In this document: one piece after another, positions 44,300-51,166 of the stretch | Position numbering within the stretch: the first letter of the stretch is position 1 | How the letters are laid out: the number at the start of each line of letters is the position of its first letter | Assembly (NCBI GenBank): GCA_028279655.1 | Contig: JANQNH010000004.1 | Coordinates: 115,365-179,364 of the forward strand | Direction of reading: 5' to 3' | DNA from: Candidatus Nanoarchaeia archaeon | Lineage (GTDB): Archaea; Nanobdellota; Nanobdellia; Woesearchaeales; JACPBV01 | Length of the DNA: 64,000 nt | Notes under the pieces: generated by a model | What the model was told of the DNA's origin: nothing | The model's database searches: none | Seen by the model: only the letters and a program-made list of their open reading frames with translations | Program-made: the position numbers and the translations under genes

Positions 44300-45280
44300 A
44301 TGAGAATCGCAACTATAGGTGCAGGAGGATGGGGAACGACCTTGGCTAATTTAGTAGCTGAAAAAGGCTTTGAGGTAACCATATGGGCATTTGAAAAAGA
44401 TGTTGCTGATGATATTAACAATAATAATATGAATTCAAGATTTCTCCCAGATTCAAAACTTTCCAAGAACCTAAGATCGACCAACGATCTTAAAGAAGCA
44501 GTTTCAAATAAGGACATAATAATTACAGCAATACCTTCCCCTTTCCTTAGAGATATAGCCAAGAAGATGGCTGAACATATAGATAGGAATACAATAGTCA
44601 TATCAGTTACTAAGGGTCTAGAGGAGGTAAATGGGAAATTCAAGAGGATGTCAGAAATATTGGAAGAGGAACTTAACGTAAAAGTGGTTGCCCTCTCCGG
44701 TCCAAATCATGCTGAAGAGGTAAGCAGGAAAGCACCTTCTGCAACAGTTATAGCTTCTGAACATCAAGACATCTTGCCAAAAGTGAAGAAAGTCCTGGAG
44801 ACAGATTACTTTAAGGTTTACCCTCATGACGACCCAAGGGGGATTGAGATCTGCGGAGCAATAAAGAACATTACTGCGATAGCAGTTGGTGTTTGTGCAG
44901 GTCTAAATCTAGGAGATAATGCTAAAGCATCCATAATCACCCTTGGGTTGACAGAGATGTCAAGGGTTGGAAGGCATTTTGGAGCAAAACGAGCTACCTT
45001 CTATGGGCTGGCTGGAGTAGGTGACTTGGTTGCTACCTGTACCTCAGAATACTCCAGAAACAGGTTTGTAGGGATGAAACTTGTAGAAGGAAAGAGCTTT
45101 GATGAGATAAAGGAAGAGATGCACGGCATGGTGGCAGAAGGGATCAAGACTACAAAATCTGTATACTACTTGGCAAAGAAAGAGAAATTAGACCTTCCTC
45201 TGACAAACCAAGTATATAAAGTATTATATGAAAAGAAAGAATTAAAAAAAGCGATAAAGGATCTGATAACCCTTATCTAA
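44300..45280 (+). CDS. gpsA: Glycerol-3-phosphate dehydrogenase [NAD(P)+]
   Basis: A 326-aa GpsA. I use ATG 44300, one base after the upstream stop, so that the Rossmann motif GAGGWG (~7-12) sits at the N-terminus; the longer reading overlaps the acyltransferase. Further motifs: AIPSPFLR, SVTKGLE, SGPNHAEEV, GAIKNITAIAVG with the catalytic lysine, and GLAGVGDLVATC. It makes sn-glycerol-3-phosphate from dihydroxyacetone phosphate, the bacterial/eukaryotic backbone stereochemistry; archaeal ether lipids use sn-glycerol-1-phosphate made by an unrelated enzyme. Its place after two acyltransferases argues for lipid synthesis rather than glycerol catabolism. Confidence 0.94.
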   Translation: MRIATIGAGGWGTTLANLVAEKGFEVTIWAFEKDVADDINNNNMNSRFLPDSKLSKNLRSTNDLKEAVSNKDIIITAIPSPFLRDIAKKMAEHIDRNTIVISVTKGLEEVNGKFKRMSEILEEELNVKVVALSGPNHAEEVSRKAPSATVIASEHQDILPKVKKVLETDYFKVYPHDDPRGIEICGAIKNITAIAVGVCAGLNLGDNAKASIITLGLTEMSRVGRHFGAKRATFYGLAGVGDLVATCTSEYSRNRFVGMKLVEGKSFDEIKEEMHGMVAEGIKTTKSVYYLAKKEKLDLPLTNQVYKVLYEKKELKKAIKDLITLI

Positions 45281-45290
45281 GCTTAATGCC

Positions 45291-45893
45291 TTATTCTTCA
45301 GTAAAATCATCCACTGTCTCTTTAAACTCTGAATCGCTCTTTATCAGACCTCTGTTCTTTAGATATTCTTTTGCTAATATGAAGAAGAACAATCCAAGGC
45401 TTTTCTTTCCCTTGTTATTGCAGGGTATAACCAGATCTATATTGTTTGACTGATTGTTGGTATCACACAAAGCCATAATCGGGATGCCGACCTTATTACC
45501 ATCCATTATTGCATTCCTGTCAGGCCACGAATCTGTAGCTAAAAGGATCTTAGATTCATAGTAGATATCCAAAGATGGATTAGTCAACATTCCAGGAGGA
45601 TATCTTCCAGTAATGACCTTGATACCAGTTGCCTTTCCAAAAGCCTTTACTGACTTCCATGCGTTCTCCCTTCTGCTTACGATCAATATCTCTTCAGGAG
45701 CATATTGTGATAAGAAGCTTGCAGCTATCCTTATTCTTTCATCTATCTTACTAAGGTTTAGTATGCTCAATCCATCTGGTCTTGTCTTATAGATGAATTG
45801 CTCCATGTACTTTGTCTTGAACTTAGTACCTATATGTATCCCTGATTTCAGGTATTGATCCTGTGGAACTAAAAACTGTTGTTGTTCTGTCAT
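45291..45893 (-). CDS. rps2: 30S ribosomal protein S2 (archaeal type)
   Basis: A 200-aa S2 protein of the small ribosomal subunit. It has the archaeal/eukaryotic-like start YLKSGIHIGTKFKTKYMEQFIYKTR, with DGLSILNLSKIDERI, and TGRYPPGMLTNP and the CDTNNQSNNIDLVIPCNNKGKKS segment. The length fits archaeal S2. GGAGGATAAA-ATG is a strong ribosome site and TATA lies at 45918-45927. It converges with gpsA over a 10-base gap. A short glutamine-rich N-terminus precedes the core, and the C-terminus is acidic. Confidence 0.95.
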   Translation of the reverse strand: MTEQQQFLVPQDQYLKSGIHIGTKFKTKYMEQFIYKTRPDGLSILNLSKIDERIRIAASFLSQYAPEEILIVSRRENAWKSVKAFGKATGIKVITGRYPPGMLTNPSLDIYYESKILLATDSWPDRNAIMDGNKVGIPIMALCDTNNQSNNIDLVIPCNNKGKKSLGLFFFILAKEYLKNRGLIKSDSEFKETVDDFTEE

Positions 45894-45917
45894 TTTATCC
45901 TCCTTACCATACTATGC

Positions 45918-45927
45918 TTTTTTATAA
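45918..45927 (-). promoter_or_regulatory. TATA box of the S2 gene
   Basis: On the minus strand TTATAAAAAA. It is about 30 nt before the ATG, so transcription would start near the AGGAGG ribosome site (45898-45904); a second upstream promoter is possible. Confidence 0.45.
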
Positions 45928-46007
45928 CCTCAGCATATATTTGTCTTAGCTATAGTCAACCAAGACCTTTGGTAATAAAGTATAGAAACACAGAGTTATT
46001 TAAAAAG

Positions 46008-46535
46008 TTAACTGAAAATCTCCACATCCTCATAGACAGGCCCTTTTGGGGTTAAAGTACTCTTGACCAACCTAAAATCCTTGATCTCTATCTCACCAAT
46101 ATCAACCTTAATCGATTGCAGATTCTTGGCAAATCCATCTCTGTCATTGACAGATTTAACCCTGGCTAATGTTATATGTGGATGAAAATTAAAGTCTTTC
46201 TTAAATCCAAACTCTTTCAAAACCTCTTCAACCCCATTTTGCAGCTCAATAACCTCTTCACTAGGTTTCGCCCCTACCCATACAACCCTTACATAATCTT
46301 CTTTAGGAAATACACCTATCTTATCCAAGCTCAAACTAAAAGGTTTAAATCTAACTTCTTTCAACCTATCAACTACGTCTTTAGCCTTATCCTCAGATAC
46401 CTTGCCTAAAAACTTAAGGGTAAGGTGAAAACTGCTAGTTTTATTCAACCTAGCCAAAGAATCATCTATCCTATCCTGCAATCCAATTAATTCCTCCTTC
46501 AAATCACAAAAATCTATAGCTACAAACAATCTCAT
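46008..46535 (-). CDS. thpR: RNA 2',3'-cyclic phosphodiesterase (2'-5' RNA ligase family)
   Basis: A 175-aa 2H phosphoesterase. The two HxT motifs are FHLTLKFLG (~41-49) and HPHITLARV (~118-126). The N-terminal MRLFVAID is typical for ThpR. It hydrolyses 2',3'-cyclic phosphate at RNA ends and can form 2'-5' links in vitro. Single gene with a leaderless promoter (TTTATATAA at 46557-46565). Confidence 0.92.
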   Translation of the reverse strand: MRLFVAIDFCDLKEELIGLQDRIDDSLARLNKTSSFHLTLKFLGKVSEDKAKDVVDRLKEVRFKPFSLSLDKIGVFPKEDYVRVVWVGAKPSEEVIELQNGVEEVLKEFGFKKDFNFHPHITLARVKSVNDRDGFAKNLQSIKVDIGEIEIKDFRLVKSTLTPKGPVYEDVEIFS

Positions 46536-46556
46536 ATAAGAAAGATATAGATTACC

Positions 46557-46565
46557 TTATATAAA
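46557..46565 (-). promoter_or_regulatory. TATA box of thpR
   Basis: On the minus strand TTTATATAA, about 26 nt before the ATG at 46535; leaderless start predicted. Confidence 0.6.
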
Positions 46566-46600
46566 TATTGTCAAAAAAAGAAAAACAAAAAACAAAGAAC

Positions 46601-46942
46601 TTACTCCTGTTTTTCAGGCTCTTCGCCAAAATCTTCAGAGTCTTCAGCTGCTGGTTCTTCTTGAGCAGGTTCTGCTTCAGGTGCAGCCTCTTCTGCAGGA
46701 GCTTCTTCAACTGGAGCACTACCTTCTCCAATAACCTCACCAAAGCCAACTCTTCTTAAGACTCTAGTTACTTTAACCTTAACTTCGTCTCCTTCCTTGG
46801 CATTTGGTACAAAGATGACAAAGCCGTCTTTCTTAGCTATCCCATCTCCTTTCTCTCCTACTGCTTCTATTTTTACGTCTATCTCATCCCCTACCTTAAC
46901 TGGGGCTGTAAAACTTCTATTTGGTCTAAAATTTCCTTCCAT
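46601..46942 (-). CDS. TRAM-domain protein with acidic tail
   Basis: A 113-aa protein: a TRAM beta-barrel (~15-70; VGDEIDVKIEAVGEKGDGIAK, FVIFVPNAKEGDEVKVKVTRV) and a long Glu/Ala/Pro tail (~74-113). TRAM proteins bind RNA; in methanogenic archaea single-domain TRAM proteins act as cold-shock-like RNA chaperones. The tail is unusual; a more typical protein ends at ~75 residues. GGTGAAGTAAA precedes the ATG. Its leader contains two tetraloop hairpins (46970-47001), so an RNA-based control is possible. Confidence 0.88.
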   Translation of the reverse strand: MEGNFRPNRSFTAPVKVGDEIDVKIEAVGEKGDGIAKKDGFVIFVPNAKEGDEVKVKVTRVLRRVGFGEVIGEGSAPVEEAPAEEAAPEAEPAQEEPAAEDSEDFGEEPEKQE

Positions 46943-46969
46943 ATTTTACTTCACCTTATTTCTAATTAT

Positions 46970-47001
46970 GTGCTCTCGCACGATCTTACACCGAAGTGTA
47001 A
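46970..47001 (-). promoter_or_regulatory. Two tetraloop hairpins in the leader of the TRAM gene
   Basis: On the transcribed strand TTACAC-TTCG-GTGTAA (46986-47001, 6-bp stem with UUCG loop) is followed by GTGC-GAGA-GCAC (46970-46981, 4-bp stem with GNRA-type loop). Both loops are classic stable tetraloops. The first begins at the expected 5' end of the mRNA. Confidence 0.6.
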
Positions 47002-47023
47002 TAATAGGTAAGAATAACTTACC

Positions 47024-47033
47024 ATATTTAAAT
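47024..47033 (-). promoter_or_regulatory. TATA box of the TRAM gene
   Basis: On the minus strand ATTTAAATAT. Transcription would start near 47003 and give a ~60-nt leader. Confidence 0.55.
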
Positions 47034-47044
47034 GTGATGGTTTT

Positions 47045-47503
47045 CTACTCCACAGACACCCATATCTCCATAACAGAATCCTCGCTGTCTACCTTAAACC
47101 TGTCATCATATACCTCAAGCCAGATATCCTTCTGTTTCAATCCGGTTTTAGGCATATCCTTCTCATATAACCTTTCATATGTCTTGGTAAGGTCCTCTAC
47201 TTTTCCCTTATGCTCAAAAACAGCATACTTAGAAGCAGGAACTGTCTTTCCAACCATCCCTTCAGGTATATCCTCTAGGCTGGAAACCTCAACACAAGCC
47301 ATTGATGTAAATGAACATTCTTGCTTGCTGATCTCCTTGCTCACACCATAGTATATCTCTCCAACACGGTTCTTGATCTCTCCTACCCTTTCCATAAAAT
47401 CCCCCCAAAGCTTTGGGTGTGGATTATTATCAATACATTCCTGCACATTTGTCTTTATTTCAATCCCAACTACCTTAAACTCTCCTTTTTCCTTTATTTC
47501 CAT
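47045..47503 (-). CDS. GyrI-like / AraC effector-binding domain protein
   Basis: A 152-aa protein with the GyrI-like (SOUL/AraC-E-bind) fold: FKVVGIEIKTN at the N-terminus, CVEVSSLEDIPEGMVGKTVPASKYAVFEHKG in the middle and DIWLEVYDDRF...MEIWVSVE at the end. I chose ATG 47503 because GGAGGT lies six bases before it; the longer frame begins seven residues earlier. Stand-alone forms bind small hydrophobic ligands or act as hydrolases for them; the ligand here is unknown. A DNA-binding domain is missing. Confidence 0.8.
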   Translation of the reverse strand: MEIKEKGEFKVVGIEIKTNVQECIDNNPHPKLWGDFMERVGEIKNRVGEIYYGVSKEISKQECSFTSMACVEVSSLEDIPEGMVGKTVPASKYAVFEHKGKVEDLTKTYERLYEKDMPKTGLKQKDIWLEVYDDRFKVDSEDSVMEIWVSVE

Positions 47504-47540
47504 TTTGGTACCTCCTGTTTGCATATAAAACTTAAGTTCT

Positions 47541-48014
47541 TCATATTAAATGTTTACTCCACTGTCCAAGATCTTGCTTCCATTGCTTTTTAGAACGTTC
47601 ACTCCAAATATCAAATGCTTTTTTAATTTCAATATTTGCTTGATTAATAGATAAGTTGTTTATTTTTGCAAAGTGGTTTATCACTTTATTTATATCCAGT
47701 TTTCCTTCTTGGTGGAGAATATTTGCCATCCCCATATGTTTGCAATGATGGCACATATTACATAAAGCATGAAATCCTTTTAGACTCTGAAAATTTGATT
47801 CATCATCATACTCCCAAATTTCATGACATTCTAGTCTATTTGTTTTTTCCCCACATATGCTACAACTATATTTTGCGTTTGCATAGGCTTTGTACCTTAT
47901 ATCATCCCAAATTTTCTTTTTTCCATTTTCGATTAAAGCCCTTCTAAGGTTTTTATAAAAAGCTGTTTCTGGAACAAGTTCTATAGTAAGTTTATTTACG
48001 CTTCTTTCTATCAT
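47541..48014 (-). CDS. HNH-like zinc-binding protein
   Basis: A 157-aa protein. The core CSICGEKTNRLECHEIWEYD, then LCNMCHHCKHMG, resembles HNH endonuclease-like treble clefs: CxxC, a central ECHE (HN-equivalent) and CxxC. Start at 48014, with GGAGATGATCAAA in front; the ATG nine bases upstream is too close to that ribosome site. The C-terminal part is helical. It follows the LAGLIDADG endonuclease gene by 18 bases on the same strand, so the two may be one unit. It may be a nuclease or a zinc-binding protein without activity; metal ligands look intact. Confidence 0.7.
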   Translation of the reverse strand: MIERSVNKLTIELVPETAFYKNLRRALIENGKKKIWDDIRYKAYANAKYSCSICGEKTNRLECHEIWEYDDESNFQSLKGFHALCNMCHHCKHMGMANILHQEGKLDINKVINHFAKINNLSINQANIEIKKAFDIWSERSKKQWKQDLGQWSKHLI

Positions 48015-48032
48015 TTTGATCATCTCCTTTTT

Positions 48033-49043
48033 TTAATTGTTGATTTCTTTGGAGGGAACTAAAAGTTTTTTCTCCCAATCATAAATATTAGTATGATTAG
48101 TACCTAACAATTTAGCTATTTCTCTATGTTTCATACCTTGTTTTAGAAGATTCATTGCTTTAAGTTTAAATTCAGGAGAATACTTTCTTAATCCTTTTCT
48201 TTTATAATTTGCCAAACCTTTTTCAAGAGTATTCTTTTTTCTTCGTATAGTAAAATTAATGTAGTTTTTGTAAGTCAATAAAGACCAATAATCAGATGTG
48301 GTTAATACACCAACTCCATTTTTTCTTTGACTAAAGGTTGTTTTAATACCATATGTAGTACTCAACATAAATGAAATATCTTTTAAACCATTTGGATTCC
48401 CGGAACAAAGTACTAATTCTGTGTTTCTTTTTCTAGCTCTCACAGAGCCTTCTGAATCAGCAAATCCGCGAATAAAATAGGATTGTAACTGAATGGATGC
48501 TTCAATAATTTGTTTTGGAACTCTCCACTCTTTTGTGCTGTATGAATTAGAGTATCTGTTTAGATCTTTTACAATCAATTTTGAAACTTGTGAAACAACA
48601 TGCTTAGATTTGGGATTTTTGCAGAATTTGTTTGGTTTAACAATCTTCGTTCTTATAGAGCATTTTGTCTCATAAACTTTTTCTAAACAATATTTAAAAT
48701 ACTCTGCAAAATCCCTATCACATACACCCAGACCTATACGATAACCTGTAGAAATCCAACCATCTCCACAAAGAGTTCCAAGGACGTATGCTTTTTCTCT
48801 CGTTAATTCTCTTGAACTTTCTGGAATCTGTTTGATTATTCTATAAACAAATGGTTTCTTATCCTCATATATCCATCCACCAATGGCTCCATTTGAAGAG
48901 TTTATGCCTTTTTTCTCTAGATGTTCTTTGATTCTAATAACTCCCCAACTTGTTTTTCTCCGTAAGTTCATAACTAGATTGTAGGTTTTAAGCGAATTAA
49001 GAGTATATTTCTTAGTTTTAGTAACTTTATTTATTAATTCCAT
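48033..49043 (-). CDS. Free-standing LAGLIDADG homing endonuclease with two HTH regions
   Basis: A 336-aa protein. Two LAGLIDADG motifs, AYVLGTLCGDGWI (~85-97, acidic Asp94) and SYFIRGFADSEGSV (~188-201, acidic Glu198), make it a single-chain enzyme that cuts long target sites. A helix-turn-helix-like N-terminus (~20-62, ends GGWIYEDKKP) and a C-terminal transposase-like HTH (~288-327, YSPEFKLKAMNLLKQGMKHR) flank them. It is not inside an intron or intein: radA next to it is complete. Base composition looks more AT-rich than its neighbours, in line with mobility. GGGAGAGAG precedes the ATG. A 13-bp inverted repeat encloses its promoter. Confidence 0.88.
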   Translation of the reverse strand: MELINKVTKTKKYTLNSLKTYNLVMNLRRKTSWGVIRIKEHLEKKGINSSNGAIGGWIYEDKKPFVYRIIKQIPESSRELTREKAYVLGTLCGDGWISTGYRIGLGVCDRDFAEYFKYCLEKVYETKCSIRTKIVKPNKFCKNPKSKHVVSQVSKLIVKDLNRYSNSYSTKEWRVPKQIIEASIQLQSYFIRGFADSEGSVRARKRNTELVLCSGNPNGLKDISFMLSTTYGIKTTFSQRKNGVGVLTTSDYWSLLTYKNYINFTIRRKKNTLEKGLANYKRKGLRKYSPEFKLKAMNLLKQGMKHREIAKLLGTNHTNIYDWEKKLLVPSKEINN

Positions 49044-49142
49044 TTTAAATCGCTCTCTCCCAAAAATAAAACTACATAAATTATTTTTAACAAATTAAAA
49101 ATTATAATTTGATAGTTGAAAGTAATTAAAGCGATTTAAAAT
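49042..49142. repeat. 13-bp inverted repeat around the endonuclease promoter
   Basis: ATTTTAAATCGCT at 49042-49054 is the exact reverse complement of AGCGATTTAAAAT at 49130-49142. The left arm overlaps the ATG of the endonuclease gene. In between is an AT-rich promoter region with a TATA-like AATTATAATTT. Possible operator pair, or ends of the mobile unit. Confidence 0.7.
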
Positions 49143-49163
49143 AGTAAATAAAAATAAAATAAA

Positions 49164-50168
49164 TTAAATATCCTTTATTGCTTCGGTCGTAACAACGAAA
49201 CCGGCTTCTCCGTCTGCTAAGGAAGGACTGTCAACGAGCTTTGCCACCCTTGTTCCTTTCTTGCCTTTCCTTAGATATATCCTAAATGCCGAATTATGGG
49301 CAACTATATGCCCTCCAATGGCTTCTGTAGGATCTCCAAAGAAGGTATCTGGCTTTGCCATAACCTGGTTTGTAACATATACACACAGGTTATTTGCGCT
49401 TGCCAGCTTTGACAATACATGCATATGCTTATTCAGCTTCTGCTGCCTGTCTGCTAATGTACCCCTCCCTACAAACTCTGCCCTGAAATGAGCAGTCAGG
49501 GAATCAACAATGACCAACATTACATTCAGGTTCTGTTTCTTGATCAGGTCCTCTACCTTCTCAGCCAATAACATCTGATGGTCAGAGTTATAGGCTCTTG
49601 CAACCTTGATATTTCTAAGAACCTCATTAGGGTCCAGGCCAGCTCCTTTTGCAAAATCCGTTATCCTCTCAGGCCTGAATGTATTTTCTGTATCTATAAA
49701 TACAACTGTAGAATTCGGATCCATCTTTATAGTATTTACAGCCAGCTGGTGGGCCAGCTGAGTTTTGCTAGATCCATACTGTCCAAAACACTCTGTTATG
49801 CAACCAGTTTCAAAGCCACCTGCAAGTAAATTATCAAATGCCTTGCTTCCAGTTGATAGTTTTATCACCTTGCTCCTCTTCTCAAGCAGATCAATGCCTG
49901 ATTCAAAACCCATTTCTAATGAAGCTCTGGCTCCTGCAATAACCTTCTTAGCTGCAGACTGAGCCATCCCAGTAGCATCTATTATCTCTCCAGGTGTTGC
50001 GACAGCAACAGCCATAAGGTCATTATAACCTACTGCCTGTAGTTTCTCTACAGTTGCAGGCCCTACACCTGGTAGGTCGTTCAGCGTTTTCTCCTCTTTC
50101 CCCTCTTCCTTTTTATTTTCAACAACAGCTTCTTGTCCCATATTTTCTTCTTCTTTTTGTTTTGTCAT
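49164..50168 (-). CDS. radA: DNA repair and recombination protein RadA
   Basis: A 334-aa RadA. N-terminal helix-hairpin-helix domain (~24-80, NDLPGVGPATVEKLQAVGY), then the RecA core: Walker A GQYGSSKT (~127-134), Walker B VMLVIVDS, and the loop regions up to TNQVMAKPD and FGDPTEAIGGHIVAH. It forms the nucleoprotein filament for homologous recombination. I chose ATG 50168, with AAGGTGAT five bases upstream; ATG 50171 and a GTG at 50177 are also in frame. The gene carries no intein. It follows the 101-aa gene by 10 bases and the two share a structured leader. Confidence 0.95.
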   Translation of the reverse strand: MTKQKEEENMGQEAVVENKKEEGKEEKTLNDLPGVGPATVEKLQAVGYNDLMAVAVATPGEIIDATGMAQSAAKKVIAGARASLEMGFESGIDLLEKRSKVIKLSTGSKAFDNLLAGGFETGCITECFGQYGSSKTQLAHQLAVNTIKMDPNSTVVFIDTENTFRPERITDFAKGAGLDPNEVLRNIKVARAYNSDHQMLLAEKVEDLIKKQNLNVMLVIVDSLTAHFRAEFVGRGTLADRQQKLNKHMHVLSKLASANNLCVYVTNQVMAKPDTFFGDPTEAIGGHIVAHNSAFRIYLRKGKKGTRVAKLVDSPSLADGEAGFVVTTEAIKDI

Positions 50169-50178
50169 CATTATCACC

Positions 50179-50484
50179 TTACATAACTATTTCTTCTTCT
50201 ATTTCCACTTTTTCAGAAGCTGAATCTTGTCCTTTTAGGACAAGATATTCATACGCTTTCTGCAAGACTAAAGAGGCCTTTGGCAGGTCATTAAGTCTCA
50301 AAGAATTAGTGGTTTGCCAATTTCCTTCTTTGTCTGTATATCTCCTGTCTATCTGAATAGTTCTGAATTCGACAGGCTCTCCGGTTTTCTTACTTTTGCC
50401 ATTATTCTTCCATATTGTAGCACTTATGGCACCAGTGCTGAACTTTTTTTCTGGCATTTGTTTGCCAGCATCTTGCGTTTCCAT
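50179..50484 (-). CDS. Small conserved protein linked to radA, possible ssDNA-binding
   Basis: A 101-aa protein. The core MPEKKFSTGAISATIWKNNG ... FRTIQIDRRYTDKEGNWQTT ... NDLPKASLVLQKAYEYLVLK is beta-rich with a C-terminal helix, like small ssDNA-binding folds (PC4 or OB type), but I cannot assign a family. It is co-transcribed with radA and lies in a cluster with RPA, so a role with single-stranded DNA is likely from context. GAGGTG is six bases before the ATG. The acidic tail after ~85 resembles SSB tails. Confidence 0.75.
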   Translation of the reverse strand: METQDAGKQMPEKKFSTGAISATIWKNNGKSKKTGEPVEFRTIQIDRRYTDKEGNWQTTNSLRLNDLPKASLVLQKAYEYLVLKGQDSASEKVEIEEEIVM

Positions 50485-50504
50485 TTAAAACACCTCTTGC
50501 TTTC

Positions 50505-50580
50505 GCGTTTTGTTTCAAACCCACCTTATTTAGGAAGAGCTAGGCTTCCGGTGGGCGAGGGAGTTGTCAGTGACAACTAA
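50505..50580 (-). promoter_or_regulatory. Structured leader of the radA operon
   Basis: The ~95-nt leader (50580 to 50485) contains, in transcript order, a palindrome GTTGTCA-C-TGACAAC (50563-50577) and a bulged hairpin: CCCACC pairs with GGTGGG (50555-50550 with 50525-50520), inside which GGAAG pairs with CTTCC around a 7-nt loop (50549-50533). Candidate regulatory RNA element or protein-binding site. Confidence 0.6.
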
Positions 50581-50600
50581 AGATAAGTAAGTAAGCTTTG

Positions 50601-50608
50601 TTTATATA
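50601..50608 (-). promoter_or_regulatory. TATA box of the radA operon
   Basis: On the minus strand TATATAAA after GG, with the expected start point near 50580. Confidence 0.65.
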
Positions 50609-50617
50609 CCTTACGGG

Positions 50618-50703
50618 CACTTGGCAAGTGGCAAGTGCTCAGAGGATTTTAAGAGTAAAGAGCCTGAAACTATCAAATTTCAAGGAATTAGGGTTGGCAA
50701 GTG
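50618..50703. promoter_or_regulatory. Cluster of CACTTG/CAAGTG sites upstream of the radA promoter
   Basis: CACTTG at 50618-50623 and CAAGTG at 50625-50630, 50632-50637 and 50698-50703. The first three touch the upstream side of the TATA box; the last and first belong to a 10-of-11 inverted repeat (GGGCACTTGGC at 50615-50625, GGCAAGTGCCC at 50696-50706). Likely binding site of a regulator; could in part end the upstream gene. Confidence 0.6.
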
Positions 50704-50708
50704 CCCTC

Positions 50709-51164
50709 TCAAACCAGCAACTTATAGACTATCAAGATCAGAACAATAAAAAACAAGATATTCTCAAAAAAACTGCCTACTTTTAAGAATCCCTTTACCT
50801 TTTTCCTGCTCAATGGGTAAAAAAGAGCAAGCCCTTTCTTACTAAACATATCCAATAATAGATGGATCAGATAACCAACTAAAACAGCAACTGCAATTAA
50901 CCTAAGCTCAAAAACAAACAACACCAAGAACAAAGCAACAGGAAAATAAACAGTATGGAATATATTCCTATGCCCAAATAAAGCAGCTAAATAAGAAAAA
51001 GGCCTTAATTTCTTAAACACCTTGCTTGAACTTTCATCAATATCGGGGAATATAGAAAAGAACAACAAAACAACCATAAAGAGGATCTGTCTATCAACAT
51101 TAAAAAGGTCAATCAGATACAATCCTGCTAAAAAACTAAAAGCGATGTGTGTTCTGAATAGCAT
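50709..51164 (-). CDS. Membrane-bound metal-dependent hydrolase (YdjM/DUF457 family)
   Basis: A 151-aa protein with four membrane helices. Conserved polar residues are in the expected places: RTH at the N-terminus, FPDIDE (~39-44), GHRNIFHT (~64-71) and HLLLD (~100-104). In bacteria a relative (YdjM) is under LexA control, but the reaction is not known. It begins two bases after the RPA stop, on the same strand, and ends just before the radA operator region, so it sits within a DNA-repair cluster. Confidence 0.85.
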   Translation of the reverse strand: MLFRTHIAFSFLAGLYLIDLFNVDRQILFMVVLLFFSIFPDIDESSSKVFKKLRPFSYLAALFGHRNIFHTVYFPVALFLVLFVFELRLIAVAVLVGYLIHLLLDMFSKKGLALFYPLSRKKVKGFLKVGSFFENILFFIVLILIVYKLLV

Positions 51165-51166
51165 CT

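Noticed and set aside
26286..45280. Bacterial contamination as the source of the acyl and lipid genes
   Set aside because: The genes have archaeal TATA promoters close to their starts and are interleaved with radB, archaeal S2 and other archaeal genes on one contig, with similar codon use; horizontal transfer in the past remains likely.
48033..50168. Intein or intron in radA
   Set aside because: RadA is continuous from the HhH domain to the C-terminus; the endonuclease starts after its stop codon.
50505..50580. tRNA or known riboswitch in the radA leader
   Set aside because: Hairpins are present but there is no cloverleaf and I recognise no riboswitch core; kept only as a structured leader.
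50598..50786. Plus-strand 62-aa reading frame
   Set aside because: It runs over the radA promoter and the end of the membrane-protein gene on the opposite strand and has no ribosome site.
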